From Nonomuraea africana (GTDB taxonomy: Bacteria > Actinomycetota > Actinomycetes > Streptosporangiales > Streptosporangiaceae): a stretch of 64,000 nt of DNA. The DNA lies in assembly GCF_014873535.1 (NCBI RefSeq), contig NZ_JADBEF010000001.1:7006001-7070000 (forward strand), written 5' to 3'. The position numbers were made by a program, and so were the translations under genes. The notes under the pieces are model-generated. The model was not told where the DNA came from. It did not search any database and saw only the letters and a list, made by a program, of their open reading frames with translations. The number at the start of each line of letters is the position of its first letter. The first letter of the stretch is position 1. Below are positions 1 to 8,323 of the stretch, piece after piece.

Positions 1-357
1 ACGCGCGTGCAGTTCGGCAAGCCGATCGGGGGCTTCCAGCTGACGCAGGAGAAGCTTGCGTGGATGTACGTGGGGCTGGCACAGTCGTCGCTGACCGCGT
101 TCCACCTCGGATCCCTGAAGGACGCGGGGGAACTCACCCCGCGCCAGGTCAGCTTCGGGAAACTCGCCAACGTGCGGGCGGCGCTCGATATCGCCAGGCA
201 GGCCAGGTCGATCCTCGGCGGGAACGGGATCACGCTGGAGTACCCGGTGATCAGGCACATGACCAACTTGGAGAGCGTGCTGACTTATGAGGGGACGGAG
301 GAGATCCATACGCTGGTACTGGGAGAGGCGCTGACGGGGCTGTCGGCGTACCGGTGA
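1..357 (+). CDS. Acyl-CoA dehydrogenase, C-terminal part (5' end outside window)
   Basis: The frame is open from base 1 and ends at TGA 355-357, so only about 118 C-terminal residues are present. The start of the visible protein (VQFGKPIGGFQLTQ) and the later RSILGGNGI and YEGTEEIH motifs are typical of the C-terminal helical domain of acyl-CoA dehydrogenases, closest in style to glutaryl-CoA dehydrogenase. Family members are FAD enzymes that oxidise acyl-CoA thioesters and pass electrons to ETF. It is the only clearly chromosomal protein gene here and lies just upstream of the tRNA used as the integration target. Substrate assignment is inference. Confidence 0.9.
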   Translation, partial: TRVQFGKPIGGFQLTQEKLAWMYVGLAQSSLTAFHLGSLKDAGELTPRQVSFGKLANVRAALDIARQARSILGGNGITLEYPVIRHMTNLESVLTYEGTEEIHTLVLGEALTGLSAYR

Positions 358-409
358 GGCTACGGACGTCGCGCTGGGGGCTGTACTCTCTGTACCCTGC
401 ATCATGCGA

Positions 410-485
410 GGGGCGTTAGCTCAATTGGCAGAGCTGCGGACTTTTAATCCGTAGGTTCCGGGTTCGAGCCCCGGGCGCCCTACCA
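410..485 (+). tRNA. tRNA-Lys (anticodon TTT), integration target
   Basis: A full cloverleaf can be drawn. The acceptor stem GGGGCGT pairs with GCGCCCT, the anticodon loop CTTTTAA gives anticodon TTT, the T-arm CCGGG/CCCGG encloses TTCGAGC, and CCA is encoded at 483-485. The 3' half from about position 440 is repeated downstream up to six more times, so this gene serves as attB/attL. The upstream half is not repeated, so the other copies cannot be functional tRNAs. Confidence 0.96.
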
Positions 486-489
486 CTCT
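439..489 (+). other. att core inside tRNA-Lys 3' half (attL of the stack)
   Basis: These bases, from the anticodon arm to just past the CCA, are identical to 33040-33090. Bases 440-486 are identical to 13319-13365. They are nearly identical to 16291-16337 and recognisable in three more decayed copies. Insertion here reconstitutes the tRNA, as is usual for AICEs using tyrosine integrases. Confidence 0.92.
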
Positions 490-682
490 CCACCTCGAAT
501 CCCGTGCTTGAGCTGGGGCTCCTCTCCCGTACGGCGTGAGCGCGTAGGCAGCTGAATGCCGCCGAAAGCAGCCGTATGCCACTCCTCCCGGAATATACGC
601 GGAATGGATCTTGGCGCGTTTGCCCAGGTCGGCCGCGCGTTTCGGAAGCTTCCACGGCCCATTCCGCAGCCGCGAACGACGA

Positions 683-709
683 AGGACCCCGAGTGTTCCC
701 CGGGGTCCT
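683..709 (-). terminator. Hairpin terminator after the integrase gene
   Basis: A 9-bp perfect stem (683-691 with 701-709) around a 9-nt loop lies about 20 bases beyond the integrase stop codon on the minus strand. It would separate the AICE operon from the tRNA. No strong T-tract is seen. Confidence 0.6.
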
Positions 710-727
710 GGTGACGAGCACCCTGTG

Positions 728-2110
728 TCATGCGGCGAGGGCATCGAGGATGCGCTGGTTCGCGACCGCACGTTGACCGTCGATGCACTTGGCGTAGACG
801 CGCAGCAGGACATCGACGCCATGCCCGGCTCGCTCAGCCGCTTCGGGTGCATGGACGCCCGCGTTGAGCCAGAGGGAGACGGCAGCGTGCCGAAGGTCAT
901 ACGGCCTGCCCGCCAGTGGCGAGGTGACCTGATCAGGGGTGAAGGCGTACGTACGCGCCTCCCTCCAGACCTTCGACACCGTCGAGCCGGGGAACGGCTT
1001 GCCCGTGCTGGTACGGAAGAGCCGCCCGTCTTCGCCGACTCCGTGATCTTTGATGTGTTGTCGGAGGATCTTCACCAGCTCGGGCGGGATGGGTACCGGG
1101 CGCGTCGCCTTCTGCTCCCTGTGCTTCAAGCCCCGCTCGTCGTGGCTCTCCCCCGAGTCCGTGTAGCGGCTGTTCGTCTCGGGCGAAGTCTTCTCCAGCG
1201 TCAGCAGGCCCCATCCCTTCTCAGGTAGATGACAGTCCTTCTTCCGCAGGGCCGACGCTTCACCGGGCCGCAGACCACCGAAGTACATGCAGGCGAACAT
1301 GGCCATCATCATCTGACCGCGCGACCGCCCCACGTAGGTCACGGCGACGAGCAGCTCGCGCGCCTGGCTCGGGTTGACGACCGAGCGACGATCGATCTCC
1401 CCCGTTGACTTGATCTTGCGTAGCTTCACCTTGTGGAGCGGATTTGCCGAAAGCTCTTCCAACTCCACGGCGTACTCCAGCACGTGATGGAACACGGCCC
1501 GCTTACGGCGATAGGTCGAGGTCGCCGCAGGCTTGCCGTCCATGCAAAGCGACAGCGCCTCCAGGACGGCCCGCGTGTGCCTGGCCTCGTCCAAGGCGCT
1601 CAGGGGCAGCGACGCCGCTTCGATCCACCGGATGGCTTTGGCGATCTCGGGTGATGGGACGGGGCGACGATCTGGCGGGAGGAACGCGTACTCCCGCAGC
1701 GCCTTCCGGATCACCCCATCCTCGGGACGGCCCGGAGCGTCGGTGCTCAGGATGGGGGTGATGTTGGCCAGAGTGTCGGTCATGCCCTCGCGGGACTTGG
1801 GCGCGGCGTGAGGCCACCAGGCGTGGACGTAGGCGACCGCGAAGGAGTACCAGGTGCGCGCATCCTTGGCCTTGACCATCGACACAGGGAGGCCGCTGTC
1901 CTCGTCGAACGCCTCCCCATTCTTGGCCGCCTGCCGCAGCTCCGACAGGAAGCTTTCGGCCAGGCCCTTGGTCTTGAAGGTGGAGGACTTCTCCCGGTTG
2001 CCGACCGTCCAGCGCACCGTGTGCGAGATGACGCGGGGCTTCTTGCTCTTGCCGTCGTTGCGAGTGTTGGTGCGGATGTCCCAGAACTTGACCTTGTACG
2101 AGGTGTTCAT
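728..2110 (-). CDS. int: Site-specific tyrosine integrase of the AICE
   Basis: 460 aa from ATG at 2110, which overlaps the excisionase stop (ATGA). The frame is open further upstream, but that part is the excisionase read out of frame. The N-terminus (MNTSYKVKFWDIR) looks like the arm-binding region of actinomycete AICE integrases. The catalytic domain shows LRPGEASALR (first Arg), a PYDLRHAAVSLWLNAG box with Tyr in place of the usual first His, AGHG, and the nucleophile Tyr in LRVYAK. It should recombine attP with the tRNA-Lys 3' end. It reads toward the tRNA from 245 bp away, the normal AICE geometry, and appears intact. Confidence 0.93.
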   Translation of the reverse strand: MNTSYKVKFWDIRTNTRNDGKSKKPRVISHTVRWTVGNREKSSTFKTKGLAESFLSELRQAAKNGEAFDEDSGLPVSMVKAKDARTWYSFAVAYVHAWWPHAAPKSREGMTDTLANITPILSTDAPGRPEDGVIRKALREYAFLPPDRRPVPSPEIAKAIRWIEAASLPLSALDEARHTRAVLEALSLCMDGKPAATSTYRRKRAVFHHVLEYAVELEELSANPLHKVKLRKIKSTGEIDRRSVVNPSQARELLVAVTYVGRSRGQMMMAMFACMYFGGLRPGEASALRKKDCHLPEKGWGLLTLEKTSPETNSRYTDSGESHDERGLKHREQKATRPVPIPPELVKILRQHIKDHGVGEDGRLFRTSTGKPFPGSTVSKVWREARTYAFTPDQVTSPLAGRPYDLRHAAVSLWLNAGVHAPEAAERAGHGVDVLLRVYAKCIDGQRAVANQRILDALAA

Positions 2111-2295
2111 GCTGCCCTCCGGAGGGATTCGAGCCAGGCGTTGAGGTCGCTGCGGTAGATGCGGAGTTCGCCGTTGGGCAGGCGGATGCCTTGCGGCGCC
2201 TTGCCGATCTCGCGCCAGCGGTAGAAGGTGCGGCGGGAGATGCCGCCGAGTTCGTCGAGGACCTGGGCGACGGTGAGGAGTTCGTCTCTCTTCAC
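2107..2295 (-). CDS. xis: Excisionase, AlpA/MerR-type HTH protein
   Basis: 62 aa from a GTG start at 2295 that overlaps the rep stop codon; its own stop overlaps the integrase ATG. The sequence has the helix-turn-helix DNA-binding pattern of the HTH_17/AlpA family, with ISRRTFYRWREIG as the recognition region and a basic wing around RIYRSDLNAWL. Its place between rep and int is the standard position of the AICE Xis. It would direct the integrase toward excision. Small size and overlapping codons imply translational coupling. Confidence 0.88.
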   Translation of the reverse strand: MKRDELLTVAQVLDELGGISRRTFYRWREIGKAPQGIRLPNGELRIYRSDLNAWLESLRRAA

Positions 2296-3893
2296 GCCGC
2301 CACCGCCTCAGTTGCCGAAGGATCTTGGCCGGTGGCTTGGGCTTCCAGCTCGCGCAGGTGTGCGCGCCAGCGCTGCCGTTCATGGATGGACCTGAGGAGC
2401 CGGACAGTCAGGGGCTCCACGTTGGCGTCGCCGGCCAGGACGGGCCGCCAGACGTAGCGGTGCGGGTCCGGGGTGTCGCCTGTCTGGCCGAGGACTTCCA
2501 GGACCCAGGTGCGGCGGTCTTGCTTGTGTTCGGTCAGGGTCTTGTTGCTCCACTTGCGGGAGACCAGGACGCGGCGGCCGGCGTAGCCGAGGTGTTCGGG
2601 CTTGTGGGCCTTGCCTCGGCATCGGCCGGGAGTCATCCCCGCCTTCGCCCCCTTGGGCTGGACGCCATAGCGGAGCCAGTTGGGGCAGGTGGGCGAGCAG
2701 GGTTCGTAGCGGAGGGCATCGACGAAGCGGGCGGCGTGTTCGCGTTGGGCCTGGCCGTCGAGGGCCTGGTCGAGGCTCTTGGTGAGGTACTTGGACAGGT
2801 AGCGGATGCACTGGTCGGCATCCGGGGTACCCGCCAGGACGCCCTTGACGTCCACTTGGTCGCCGAAGCGGATCACGTGCGCCGGTTGGGCGTCGGGGTC
2901 GGTGTCGAGCTGGTCGAGGGCCTGGTCCCAGGTGGGCAGGACCTCGCCGGTTTCCGGGTCGAGGTAGCCGACTTCCTCGTCCCAGACCGGCAGGTGATCG
3001 CCCTCGAACTTCACCGTGTCGATCTGGGGCCACCACACCTGGTGGTAGGTCGCGGCGGCGATCTGCTTGACCTCGGCGCGGGGGAGGGTGCCCCGGATGG
3101 CCATGTGCAGGTGCGGGGCGAGCCGCTTTTGTGGTTCGACGCTGGCGAAGTACTGCACGTCGTAGCCCGCCACGCGGCGCAGGTTCTGCACGAACCGGTC
3201 GATCAGCTTGGAGAAGTGCAGCGCGTCACGAGCGGCCCGCGCGTAGTCGTAGGCGTCCGGATCGACCGGGGCGCCGTTCAGGACCTTGCCGTAGGACGGC
3301 AGGGTCAGGGTGACGAACAGCGACGGCCGGTAGACCTTGCCGTCCGAGCCGGTGAAGGTCCGGCCGAGGGTCGTGTTGGTCATCGAGCGCTTGGGCAGGT
3401 CCGGGGCGTCCTGCCGCCGGCGGGTCGAGCGGGAGCGCTTGGCGGTGGTGCGGCCGAGGACGTTGCCGCGCATGCCCGCCTCGTTGATCTCCTCGTCCAG
3501 GCCGACGATGACCGCGTCGAGGTCGGTGGTGTCCTGGCCGAGGTGGTCGGCCTGGTCGCGTTGGGCTTGGATGTCGGCGCGGAACTCGATCAGCCAGCGT
3601 TGTTCGTCGGTGGCCGGGTCGGGGGTGATGGCGGGTTCTTCGTCCAGGTGCCAGCCCTCGCGGCACTGGGCCATCCGCAGGTGCTTGTTGCGCTTGGCGC
3701 ACGACGGACACTTGCTGTCCATCGTGGCGCCGCACGGGACGTCGATGATTTCCCACTTGCCGGTGTGGGTGTCGAGGCGCTTGAGCGGGACGGGCCGGAT
3801 GCACACGCCGTGCAGCTTGGCGACCTCTTCGACGACTTCGCGGGCCTGCGGCATGGCCAGCCGTACTGCTCGGGGCAGGCAGCGATCGGTCAT
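2292..3893 (-). CDS. repSA: Rolling-circle replication initiator, RepSA family
   Basis: 533 aa from ATG 3893, overlapping the stop of the upstream FtsK gene; the longer open frame runs antisense through that gene and is not used. Near the N-terminus is a zinc-finger-like CPSC...C cluster. The central LAPHLHMAIRG stretch is a His-hydrophobic-His signature as in HUH relaxase/initiators, and a CSPTCPNWLRYG motif follows. Family members nick a double-strand origin and drive rolling-circle replication of the excised AICE circle. It sits in the order tra-rep-xis-int, as in pSAM2-like elements. The origin itself was not identified. Confidence 0.9.
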   Translation of the reverse strand: MTDRCLPRAVRLAMPQAREVVEEVAKLHGVCIRPVPLKRLDTHTGKWEIIDVPCGATMDSKCPSCAKRNKHLRMAQCREGWHLDEEPAITPDPATDEQRWLIEFRADIQAQRDQADHLGQDTTDLDAVIVGLDEEINEAGMRGNVLGRTTAKRSRSTRRRQDAPDLPKRSMTNTTLGRTFTGSDGKVYRPSLFVTLTLPSYGKVLNGAPVDPDAYDYARAARDALHFSKLIDRFVQNLRRVAGYDVQYFASVEPQKRLAPHLHMAIRGTLPRAEVKQIAAATYHQVWWPQIDTVKFEGDHLPVWDEEVGYLDPETGEVLPTWDQALDQLDTDPDAQPAHVIRFGDQVDVKGVLAGTPDADQCIRYLSKYLTKSLDQALDGQAQREHAARFVDALRYEPCSPTCPNWLRYGVQPKGAKAGMTPGRCRGKAHKPEHLGYAGRRVLVSRKWSNKTLTEHKQDRRTWVLEVLGQTGDTPDPHRYVWRPVLAGDANVEPLTVRLLRSIHERQRWRAHLRELEAQATGQDPSATEAVAA

Positions 3894-5305
3894 GCGGCCT
3901 CCCCGTACTCGGCGACCATGGCGCGGATGTCGGCATCCGAGACGTAAGCCGCCCGGACGCGAACGGGTTCGGGTGAGGCTTCCAGCCGCATGTAGGCCAC
4001 GCCCGCGCCCAGCTCGGGGACGGGTGAGATGTGGTCGGCGAGTGCTCCCCTGTCGCGGGCGCCGTCGCCGAGGACCATGTCCACCTGTTCGGACTCGTCC
4101 AGCCGCAGTGCGATCTTGTCGGGGAACAGGTTGCGGATGTTCATGACCTCCTTGCGGGGGTCCTGCAAAGCCGCCATCACGCCGACCCCGACCGAACGGC
4201 CCTGGGTGGCGAGGGTGGCCAGCGCGGCGGAGATGCGCTGTCGGAGCTGTTTGTCGGGTTGGTAGGCGGTCAGGAACGCGACCTCGTCGACGAGCACCAG
4301 GACGAAGGGGTCCTCGGTGGTGGGGGTGTGGTTGCGCTGCTGGCCGGCGAAGCGAGCGGCGCGTTTCTGCATGACGTCGACCGCGTCCTCTAACAGGTCG
4401 GCGCAGTCGCCGGGATGGGCGGCGTAGCGGGTGAACAGCTCTTGGCCGAAGGACAGCTCCATCAGCTTCGGATCGAGCGCCCAGATCTCCGCCAGGCCCG
4501 CCCGCATCGCGGGAAGTAGGCCGCGGATGGTGTCCCATAGGAACGAGCCCTTGCCCGCCCCGGTGGCGCCCGCGATCAGGATGTGGGTGCCGAGCACCTT
4601 CAAGCGCAGCGGCTTGCCGTCCTCCTGCTTGCCGATCTCCACCGGTCCCACCGTGGGCTCGCCAGGGATCGGAAGCGCCGGGATCGGATCGGCGAGCGGA
4701 TCACAGCGCGGGAAGGTCAGCAGCAGCCGCCCGCCCCTGATCAGCGCCACCCGGCAGGAGGTGGCGCCGAAGCCCTGGGCGAGGTTGTCGAGGCGGTCGG
4801 TCCAGTCCTTGACCGCCTGACCTTTGAGCATCCGGACAGTGACCAGGTCGGCCCAGCCGTCGCAGCGGACGCGGACCAGATAGGGCAGGTAGTCACGGCC
4901 GTTGATGCGCTTGGCCAGCCCGGAGACGAAAGTGACCGACTGCCAGTGACGGCGGTAGATCCACACCAGCCGCCACCAGGCCAGCAGCCGCCGGCCGACC
5001 AGACGGACGAAGGAGGCGCGATCGACGAAGGCCCAGGCGGTCAGCGCCAGGACGACGAATCCCAGGACGCTCGCCGCGAGCGGCCAGCCGTAGAAGTACC
5101 AGACAGCACCCAGGGCAAGCGGGATGGCGACCGCGACCGGATGCCGCCAGACGGTACGGACGAGCGCGACGAGCAAGCGCCACAGGTAGATGAGGATGGT
5201 CAGGATGGCGGGGGTTTTGAGCACGGCCGGTTGGAAGACGATGGCCGTGTCCGGGGTGGTGGTGACGAGGTTGTGCGCTTCGTCACCGGGGAGCCTGCGG
5301 AACAT
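3890..5305 (-). CDS. FtsK/SpoIIIE (TraB-like) DNA translocase for conjugation
   Basis: 471 aa. I chose ATG 5305 because GAGAGG lies about 10 bases upstream; 21 more codons are open. The N-terminus has two or three hydrophobic segments (about residues 33-50 and 57-90) that would anchor it in the membrane. The P-loop GATGAGKG is at residues 246-253 and the Walker B strand VLVLVDEVAF follows, then RSVGVGVMAALQDP typical of FtsK/SpoIIIE ATPases. In AICEs this single protein pumps double-stranded DNA between hyphae. Its stop overlaps the rep start. Confidence 0.92.
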   Translation of the reverse strand: MFRRLPGDEAHNLVTTTPDTAIVFQPAVLKTPAILTILIYLWRLLVALVRTVWRHPVAVAIPLALGAVWYFYGWPLAASVLGFVVLALTAWAFVDRASFVRLVGRRLLAWWRLVWIYRRHWQSVTFVSGLAKRINGRDYLPYLVRVRCDGWADLVTVRMLKGQAVKDWTDRLDNLAQGFGATSCRVALIRGGRLLLTFPRCDPLADPIPALPIPGEPTVGPVEIGKQEDGKPLRLKVLGTHILIAGATGAGKGSFLWDTIRGLLPAMRAGLAEIWALDPKLMELSFGQELFTRYAAHPGDCADLLEDAVDVMQKRAARFAGQQRNHTPTTEDPFVLVLVDEVAFLTAYQPDKQLRQRISAALATLATQGRSVGVGVMAALQDPRKEVMNIRNLFPDKIALRLDESEQVDMVLGDGARDRGALADHISPVPELGAGVAYMRLEASPEPVRVRAAYVSDADIRAMVAEYGEAA

Positions 5306-5390
5306 AAGCTTGGAACCTCTCGTGATGTGGAAGTCGTGGGAGAAACCAGGGGCCGCCGGAAGTTGCACCTTCCAGCGGCCCCGCTTGCTG

Positions 5391-5690
5391 TCAGGCCGCC
5401 TTGCCGGTGGCGACCTTGGCCGACTGGTCGGCGTGCCGGTGCTCGCAGTGGCTCACGCTGAAGTGGCGCTCCAGCGTGAGGACGAACAGAGCGGCCTCGC
5501 GGGCGAGTTGGCGGGCGAACTTCAGGTCGTCCACCGTGACCGGTCCGGCCGTGGTGATCAGGACCGAGGTGGCGCCGAAGTCGAGCGCCAGGACGGGCGG
5601 GTGCAGGGCGTAGGGGTGGCGGAGGGTGCGTGTGGCCTGGCCGGTGGTCAGGCGGATCACGCTGGTTCGAGGGGTACGGCGGCGAGTCAC
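5391..5690 (-). CDS. Small AICE operon protein, function unknown
   Basis: 99 aa starting with GTG at 5690, which overlaps the stop of the next upstream gene, so it belongs to the AICE operon. The N-terminus is basic (MTRRRTPRTSVIRL). A middle LALDFGATSVLITTAGPVTVDDLKFARQLAREA stretch is followed by a Cys/His pair (SHCEHRH) and a charged tail. I recognise no domain. Small proteins at this position before the TraB-like gene are common in AICEs and may assist spread or replication. Confidence 0.75.
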   Translation of the reverse strand: MTRRRTPRTSVIRLTTGQATRTLRHPYALHPPVLALDFGATSVLITTAGPVTVDDLKFARQLAREAALFVLTLERHFSVSHCEHRHADQSAKVATGKAA

Positions 5691-6106
5691 TAAGCGGCGT
5701 CCTTTCCGGCCTGGGCCTTGCTCGGGGCGGTGTGGCGGGGGGCGTGCATCTCGCGGACCTTGATGGAGAAGGCCAGACGGCCGTTGCCGTTGACGTACGG
5801 CGTGACCGAGACGGTCTCGAACTCCACCGGCGTGAACGGCAGTCCCGGCATCGGCGCGGGAGGCACCGGCTGCACGGGGCTGAGGATCTTGACCGCGACC
5901 GTCTTCTGGGCGGGCTTGAGGGTCGGGTCACCGTCCATGACCGCGACCTGCCAGACCAGCTCACCGGTCTGCTTGTCGCGGGCCTGCACGAACCGGCCGT
6001 TGGTCGAGGCGTCGAAGTCCTTGACGGGCTCCACCTCGCCGACGATGTAGCAGCCGTGCGGGAACACCATGGGGAAGGTGACGGGGATGGGGCCTTGCAG
6101 AGCCAT
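5690..6106 (-). CDS. First gene of the AICE operon, conserved hypothetical
   Basis: 138 aa from ATG 6106 with AGGAGG six bases upstream, the strongest ribosome site in the element. The protein is beta-rich and proline-rich in the middle (VQPVPPAPMPGLP), with no signal peptide or membrane segment. Proteins of this kind head AICE transfer/replication operons in many actinomycetes, but their biochemical role is not known to me. It lies directly behind the paired operator-like repeats at 6125-6190, so it is probably the first cistron of the regulated transcript. Confidence 0.8.
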   Translation of the reverse strand: MALQGPIPVTFPMVFPHGCYIVGEVEPVKDFDASTNGRFVQARDKQTGELVWQVAVMDGDPTLKPAQKTVAVKILSPVQPVPPAPMPGLPFTPVEFETVSVTPYVNGNGRLAFSIKVREMHAPRHTAPSKAQAGKDAA

Positions 6107-6124
6107 GATTCCTCCTGACGACTG

Positions 6125-6190
6125 ATAGGCACTTAACCTATCAAGTCCTTTGAGGATAAGAAGAGCCCGCTTGATAGGTCAAGTGCCTAG
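6125..6190 (-). promoter_or_regulatory. Paired inverted operator-like repeats and promoter of the AICE operon
   Basis: A 21-base motif (CTTGATAGGTYAAGTGCCTA) occurs on the minus strand at 6125-6145 and inverted on the plus strand at 6170-6190, one mismatch apart. On the minus strand a plausible -35 TTGACC and -10 TTATCC with 17-base spacing fall in this interval. I infer that this is where the GntR/KorSA-like regulator encoded at 6721 binds. Confidence 0.65.
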
Positions 6191-6197
6191 GCGGGCT
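6164..6197. terminator. Stem-loop whose loop contains one operator copy
   Basis: AGCCCGC at 6164-6170 pairs with GCGGGCT at 6191-6197, and the 20-base loop is the second 21-base repeat. T residues follow on both strands, so it could act as a bidirectional terminator or insulator. Overlap with the operator is visible in the sequence; its role is inference. Confidence 0.5.
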
Positions 6198-6297
6198 TTC
6201 CTGGTGACAATCGGCTAACCGGTCGGATAGCTGCAGCGCAGGGAGGCGCGATCACTCCTAGGAGCGAGAACCGCCCCATGCCCTATGGTGCTGGCTC

Positions 6298-6726
6298 ATG
6301 ACACGGGGTGCTTGGGGATGCTTAGCGGCGATCTGTGTGCCGCTTGCCGTACTGCTCGTCTTGATCATGATCCCTGTCCGGCGGGACAACGCACGGCTCG
6401 ACGCCCTGTACGAGCGGGCACTCAACTACCCGCTTCCACCGAACACGCGCAACGAGTTCTGGGGCGACGGTGACGCAACCATTCAGAAGAACATGAGCAG
6501 CGGAAGCGGCGACTACTGCGACTACCGGGTCAGAATCACCCTGCACACCTCGCTCTCCGAAGCCGAGATCCGCCGCTACTACAACAAGGCGAAGATCGCG
6601 GGAGCCGAGCGCCCAGCCCACATCACCCTGTGGTTCGCGGAACCCGACGAGTGGTACGGGCGCGGGTACATCCTGGAGGTCTACGACTCCCACGACAGTG
6701 ACTGGGACTGGCGTTGCGCCCTATGA
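6298..6726 (+). CDS. Membrane-anchored hypothetical protein
   Basis: 142 aa from ATG 6298. Residues about 6-27 form one hydrophobic segment (LAAICVPLAVLLVLIMIPV), followed by an outside-type domain rich in aromatic and acidic residues that ends DSDWDWRCAL. Two Cys residues (YCDYR and WRC) could form a disulphide. It runs divergently from the transfer operon and overlaps the end of the convergent GntR gene by 6 bases. I know no family. A guess is an entry-exclusion or surface protein of the AICE, with nothing direct to support it. Confidence 0.7.
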   Translation: MTRGAWGCLAAICVPLAVLLVLIMIPVRRDNARLDALYERALNYPLPPNTRNEFWGDGDATIQKNMSSGSGDYCDYRVRITLHTSLSEAEIRRYYNKAKIAGAERPAHITLWFAEPDEWYGRGYILEVYDSHDSDWDWRCAL

Positions 6727-7455
6727 GACCGGATAGGCGTCTTCCAGCTCATGACGGTCCGCCGGGAGGAGAATCTCCACCACGACGAGGGGACGGCCGG
6801 ACGCATCCCGAACCGCCCCGAAGACCGCCAGCAGCGGCGTGTTCTTCGGCATGGCGAGCTTCTTGGCCTCATCCGCCGACGGCATGCGCGCGGTGATCTG
6901 CTCCACTATGTGATCGAAGCGGACGCCCTTACGCGCCTTGAGATGCTCGCGCAATCCCTGCGTCAGCGGCTCCCCGCTGGTCAGGTCGGTCCCCTCCGAC
7001 AGTTCCAGAGGCAGCCACAGCGATACCAACTCGGTCGGCCCGCCGTCACGGGCGATCAGTCGCCGCCGCAGGAAGGCCTTGGCCTTCTGCGGCACGTCGA
7101 GCAAGGCGCCGATCCGGTTAGGTACGGCTACTGCGCCCGCTTCGAGCACCTCGCCGGGCGTGTCGGCCTCGGGGTTGGTGAGGTATGCCTGTCCGGGGCG
7201 GTTGGATTCGACCGAGTCCATCGCCGGACGGCCCCGCACGAAGCGGCCCTTGCCCTGCTGGGAGTCGATCCAGCCCTGTTCACGCAGCATGCGCAGAGCG
7301 GCGACCACGGTGGGACGCGAGACGCCGAACTCTTGGATCAGCTGGTTCTCGCTGGGAAGGAGAGACCCCGGAGGGTAGTCTCCCGCCTCGATACGCCGTT
7401 GAAGGGTCTGCACGAGCTGCGCATACTTCGGCGGCACGGACTCTAGTGACATCAT
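6721..7455 (-). CDS. GntR-family transcriptional regulator, KorSA-like
   Basis: 244 aa from ATG 7455; a second ATG follows at 7452, and the longer open frame upstream lacks a ribosome site. Residues about 5-75 are a winged helix of the GntR type (GSLLPSENQLIQEFGVSRPTVVAALRMLREQGWI). The C-terminal UTRA-like domain spans about 95-240 (PTELVSLWLPLEL, FGAVRDASGRPLVVVE). In pSAM2 the homologous KorSA represses the activator of replication and excision. Here the likely targets are the repeats at 6125-6190 and perhaps its own promoter. Confidence 0.88.
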   Translation of the reverse strand: MMSLESVPPKYAQLVQTLQRRIEAGDYPPGSLLPSENQLIQEFGVSRPTVVAALRMLREQGWIDSQQGKGRFVRGRPAMDSVESNRPGQAYLTNPEADTPGEVLEAGAVAVPNRIGALLDVPQKAKAFLRRRLIARDGGPTELVSLWLPLELSEGTDLTSGEPLTQGLREHLKARKGVRFDHIVEQITARMPSADEAKKLAMPKNTPLLAVFGAVRDASGRPLVVVEILLPADRHELEDAYPVS

Positions 7456-7698
7456 GACCGTCCTGCACCCAACAGGTTGTTTTACCAAGTGCGAGCGTAG
7501 CCTGCTCCGATGCGCATGTCCATGTGGCGTCATCGCCAGAGCAAGAAACCCCGGTAGGCAGACGACGAGGCACCGCCGTACAGGCGTGGGATGGGCCACG
7601 GCCTGCCTACCGGGGAGATAGAGGCGCGACGAGGCGGGTACCCGGAACATCGCAGGAACCCCTCCCTGCGGCTCAACACCGCCTCGCCGCGCCCGTCA

Positions 7699-7980
7699 TC
7701 ACCTGGCGATGTACTCCGCCAGGACACTTGCCGCACCCTCGGGGTCGCTGGTCGGGTGACGCTTCTCCGCGTTCTGCCAGGAGTAGTAGACCCCGCCATA
7801 GCCAACGAACACCCACACCGGCAGGCTGGGCTCAGGCGGATGCACCATGAGCACGCTGTTGTTGTCCCGCAGTTCTGCGTTGACGCCATGCTTCGTGAGT
7901 TGATCACGCAGCCGGACGAGCATGTTGCTCTCGTGGATCTGCTCGAAGCCGGCCATGGCCGCAGCCATGATCGAGTTCAT
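7699..7980 (-). CDS. Hypothetical 93-aa protein
   Basis: Starts at ATG 7980 with GAAGGGAG about 7 bases upstream; the ATG overlaps the stop of the Cys-motif protein at 7977, so the two form a small operon. The sequence (MNSIMAAAMAGFEQIHESN...VWVFVGYGGVYYSWQNAEKRHP) is compact with an aromatic beta-like middle and no membrane segment. It is typical of small actinomycete regulators' partner genes, but I do not recognise the family. Confidence 0.72.
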   Translation of the reverse strand: MNSIMAAAMAGFEQIHESNMLVRLRDQLTKHGVNAELRDNNSVLMVHPPEPSLPVWVFVGYGGVYYSWQNAEKRHPTSDPEGAASVLAEYIAR

Positions 7981-8183
7981 CTTGCGCTCCCTTCGGCCCG
8001 GCCGCTTCCGAGGCAGTCGAGACACTCCCGTTCCCCACCCATCTCTTGATCCGTACCGCCCTGCGCTACCAGCAGCGCACGACGCGAAATGCGCAGCTTG
8101 GACCCGACGCCCCGACACGAAGGGCAAGGGCGTGTCTCGCTCATCTCGTCTGGCCGGATCACCGTCGCCATCTCCTCGTTCAT
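7977..8183 (-). CDS. Small CxxCxG protein (DnaJ-type zinc motifs)
   Basis: 68 aa from ATG 8183 with AGGGAA upstream. Two motifs, CPSCRGVG and CLDCLGSG, match the CxxCxGxG zinc-binding repeats of DnaJ-like proteins and are spaced about 33 residues apart, enough to form one zinc site. Its stop overlaps the start of the next gene. The divergent neighbour is the XRE regulator at 8324. Role unknown; metal binding is inferred from the motif only. Confidence 0.68.
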   Translation of the reverse strand: MNEEMATVIRPDEMSETRPCPSCRGVGSKLRISRRALLVAQGGTDQEMGGERECLDCLGSGRAEGSAR

Positions 8184-8323
8184 CCGGCGTTCCCTGTGGC
8201 GGGAGGCCGCTTGACGTACCGTGGTTGATTGATGGCAAGTCCACCGGCAAACAGAGATATGCAGGACCCCCGAGCGGCCCCCCTCTTAGCCCCTTTTCGC
8301 CCCCCTCGGAAAGCAGGTTGGAT

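Noticed and set aside
2325..3947. A 540-codon plus-strand frame
   Set aside because: It is the shadow of rep and tra on the minus strand, caused by GC-biased third positions. It has no ribosome site and a low-complexity composition.
3894..4538. Upstream extension of the rep frame to a 748-residue protein
   Set aside because: The extra part is out of frame inside the FtsK gene and rich in Arg/Pro/Gly without domain pattern. ATG 3893 overlaps the tra stop in the usual way.
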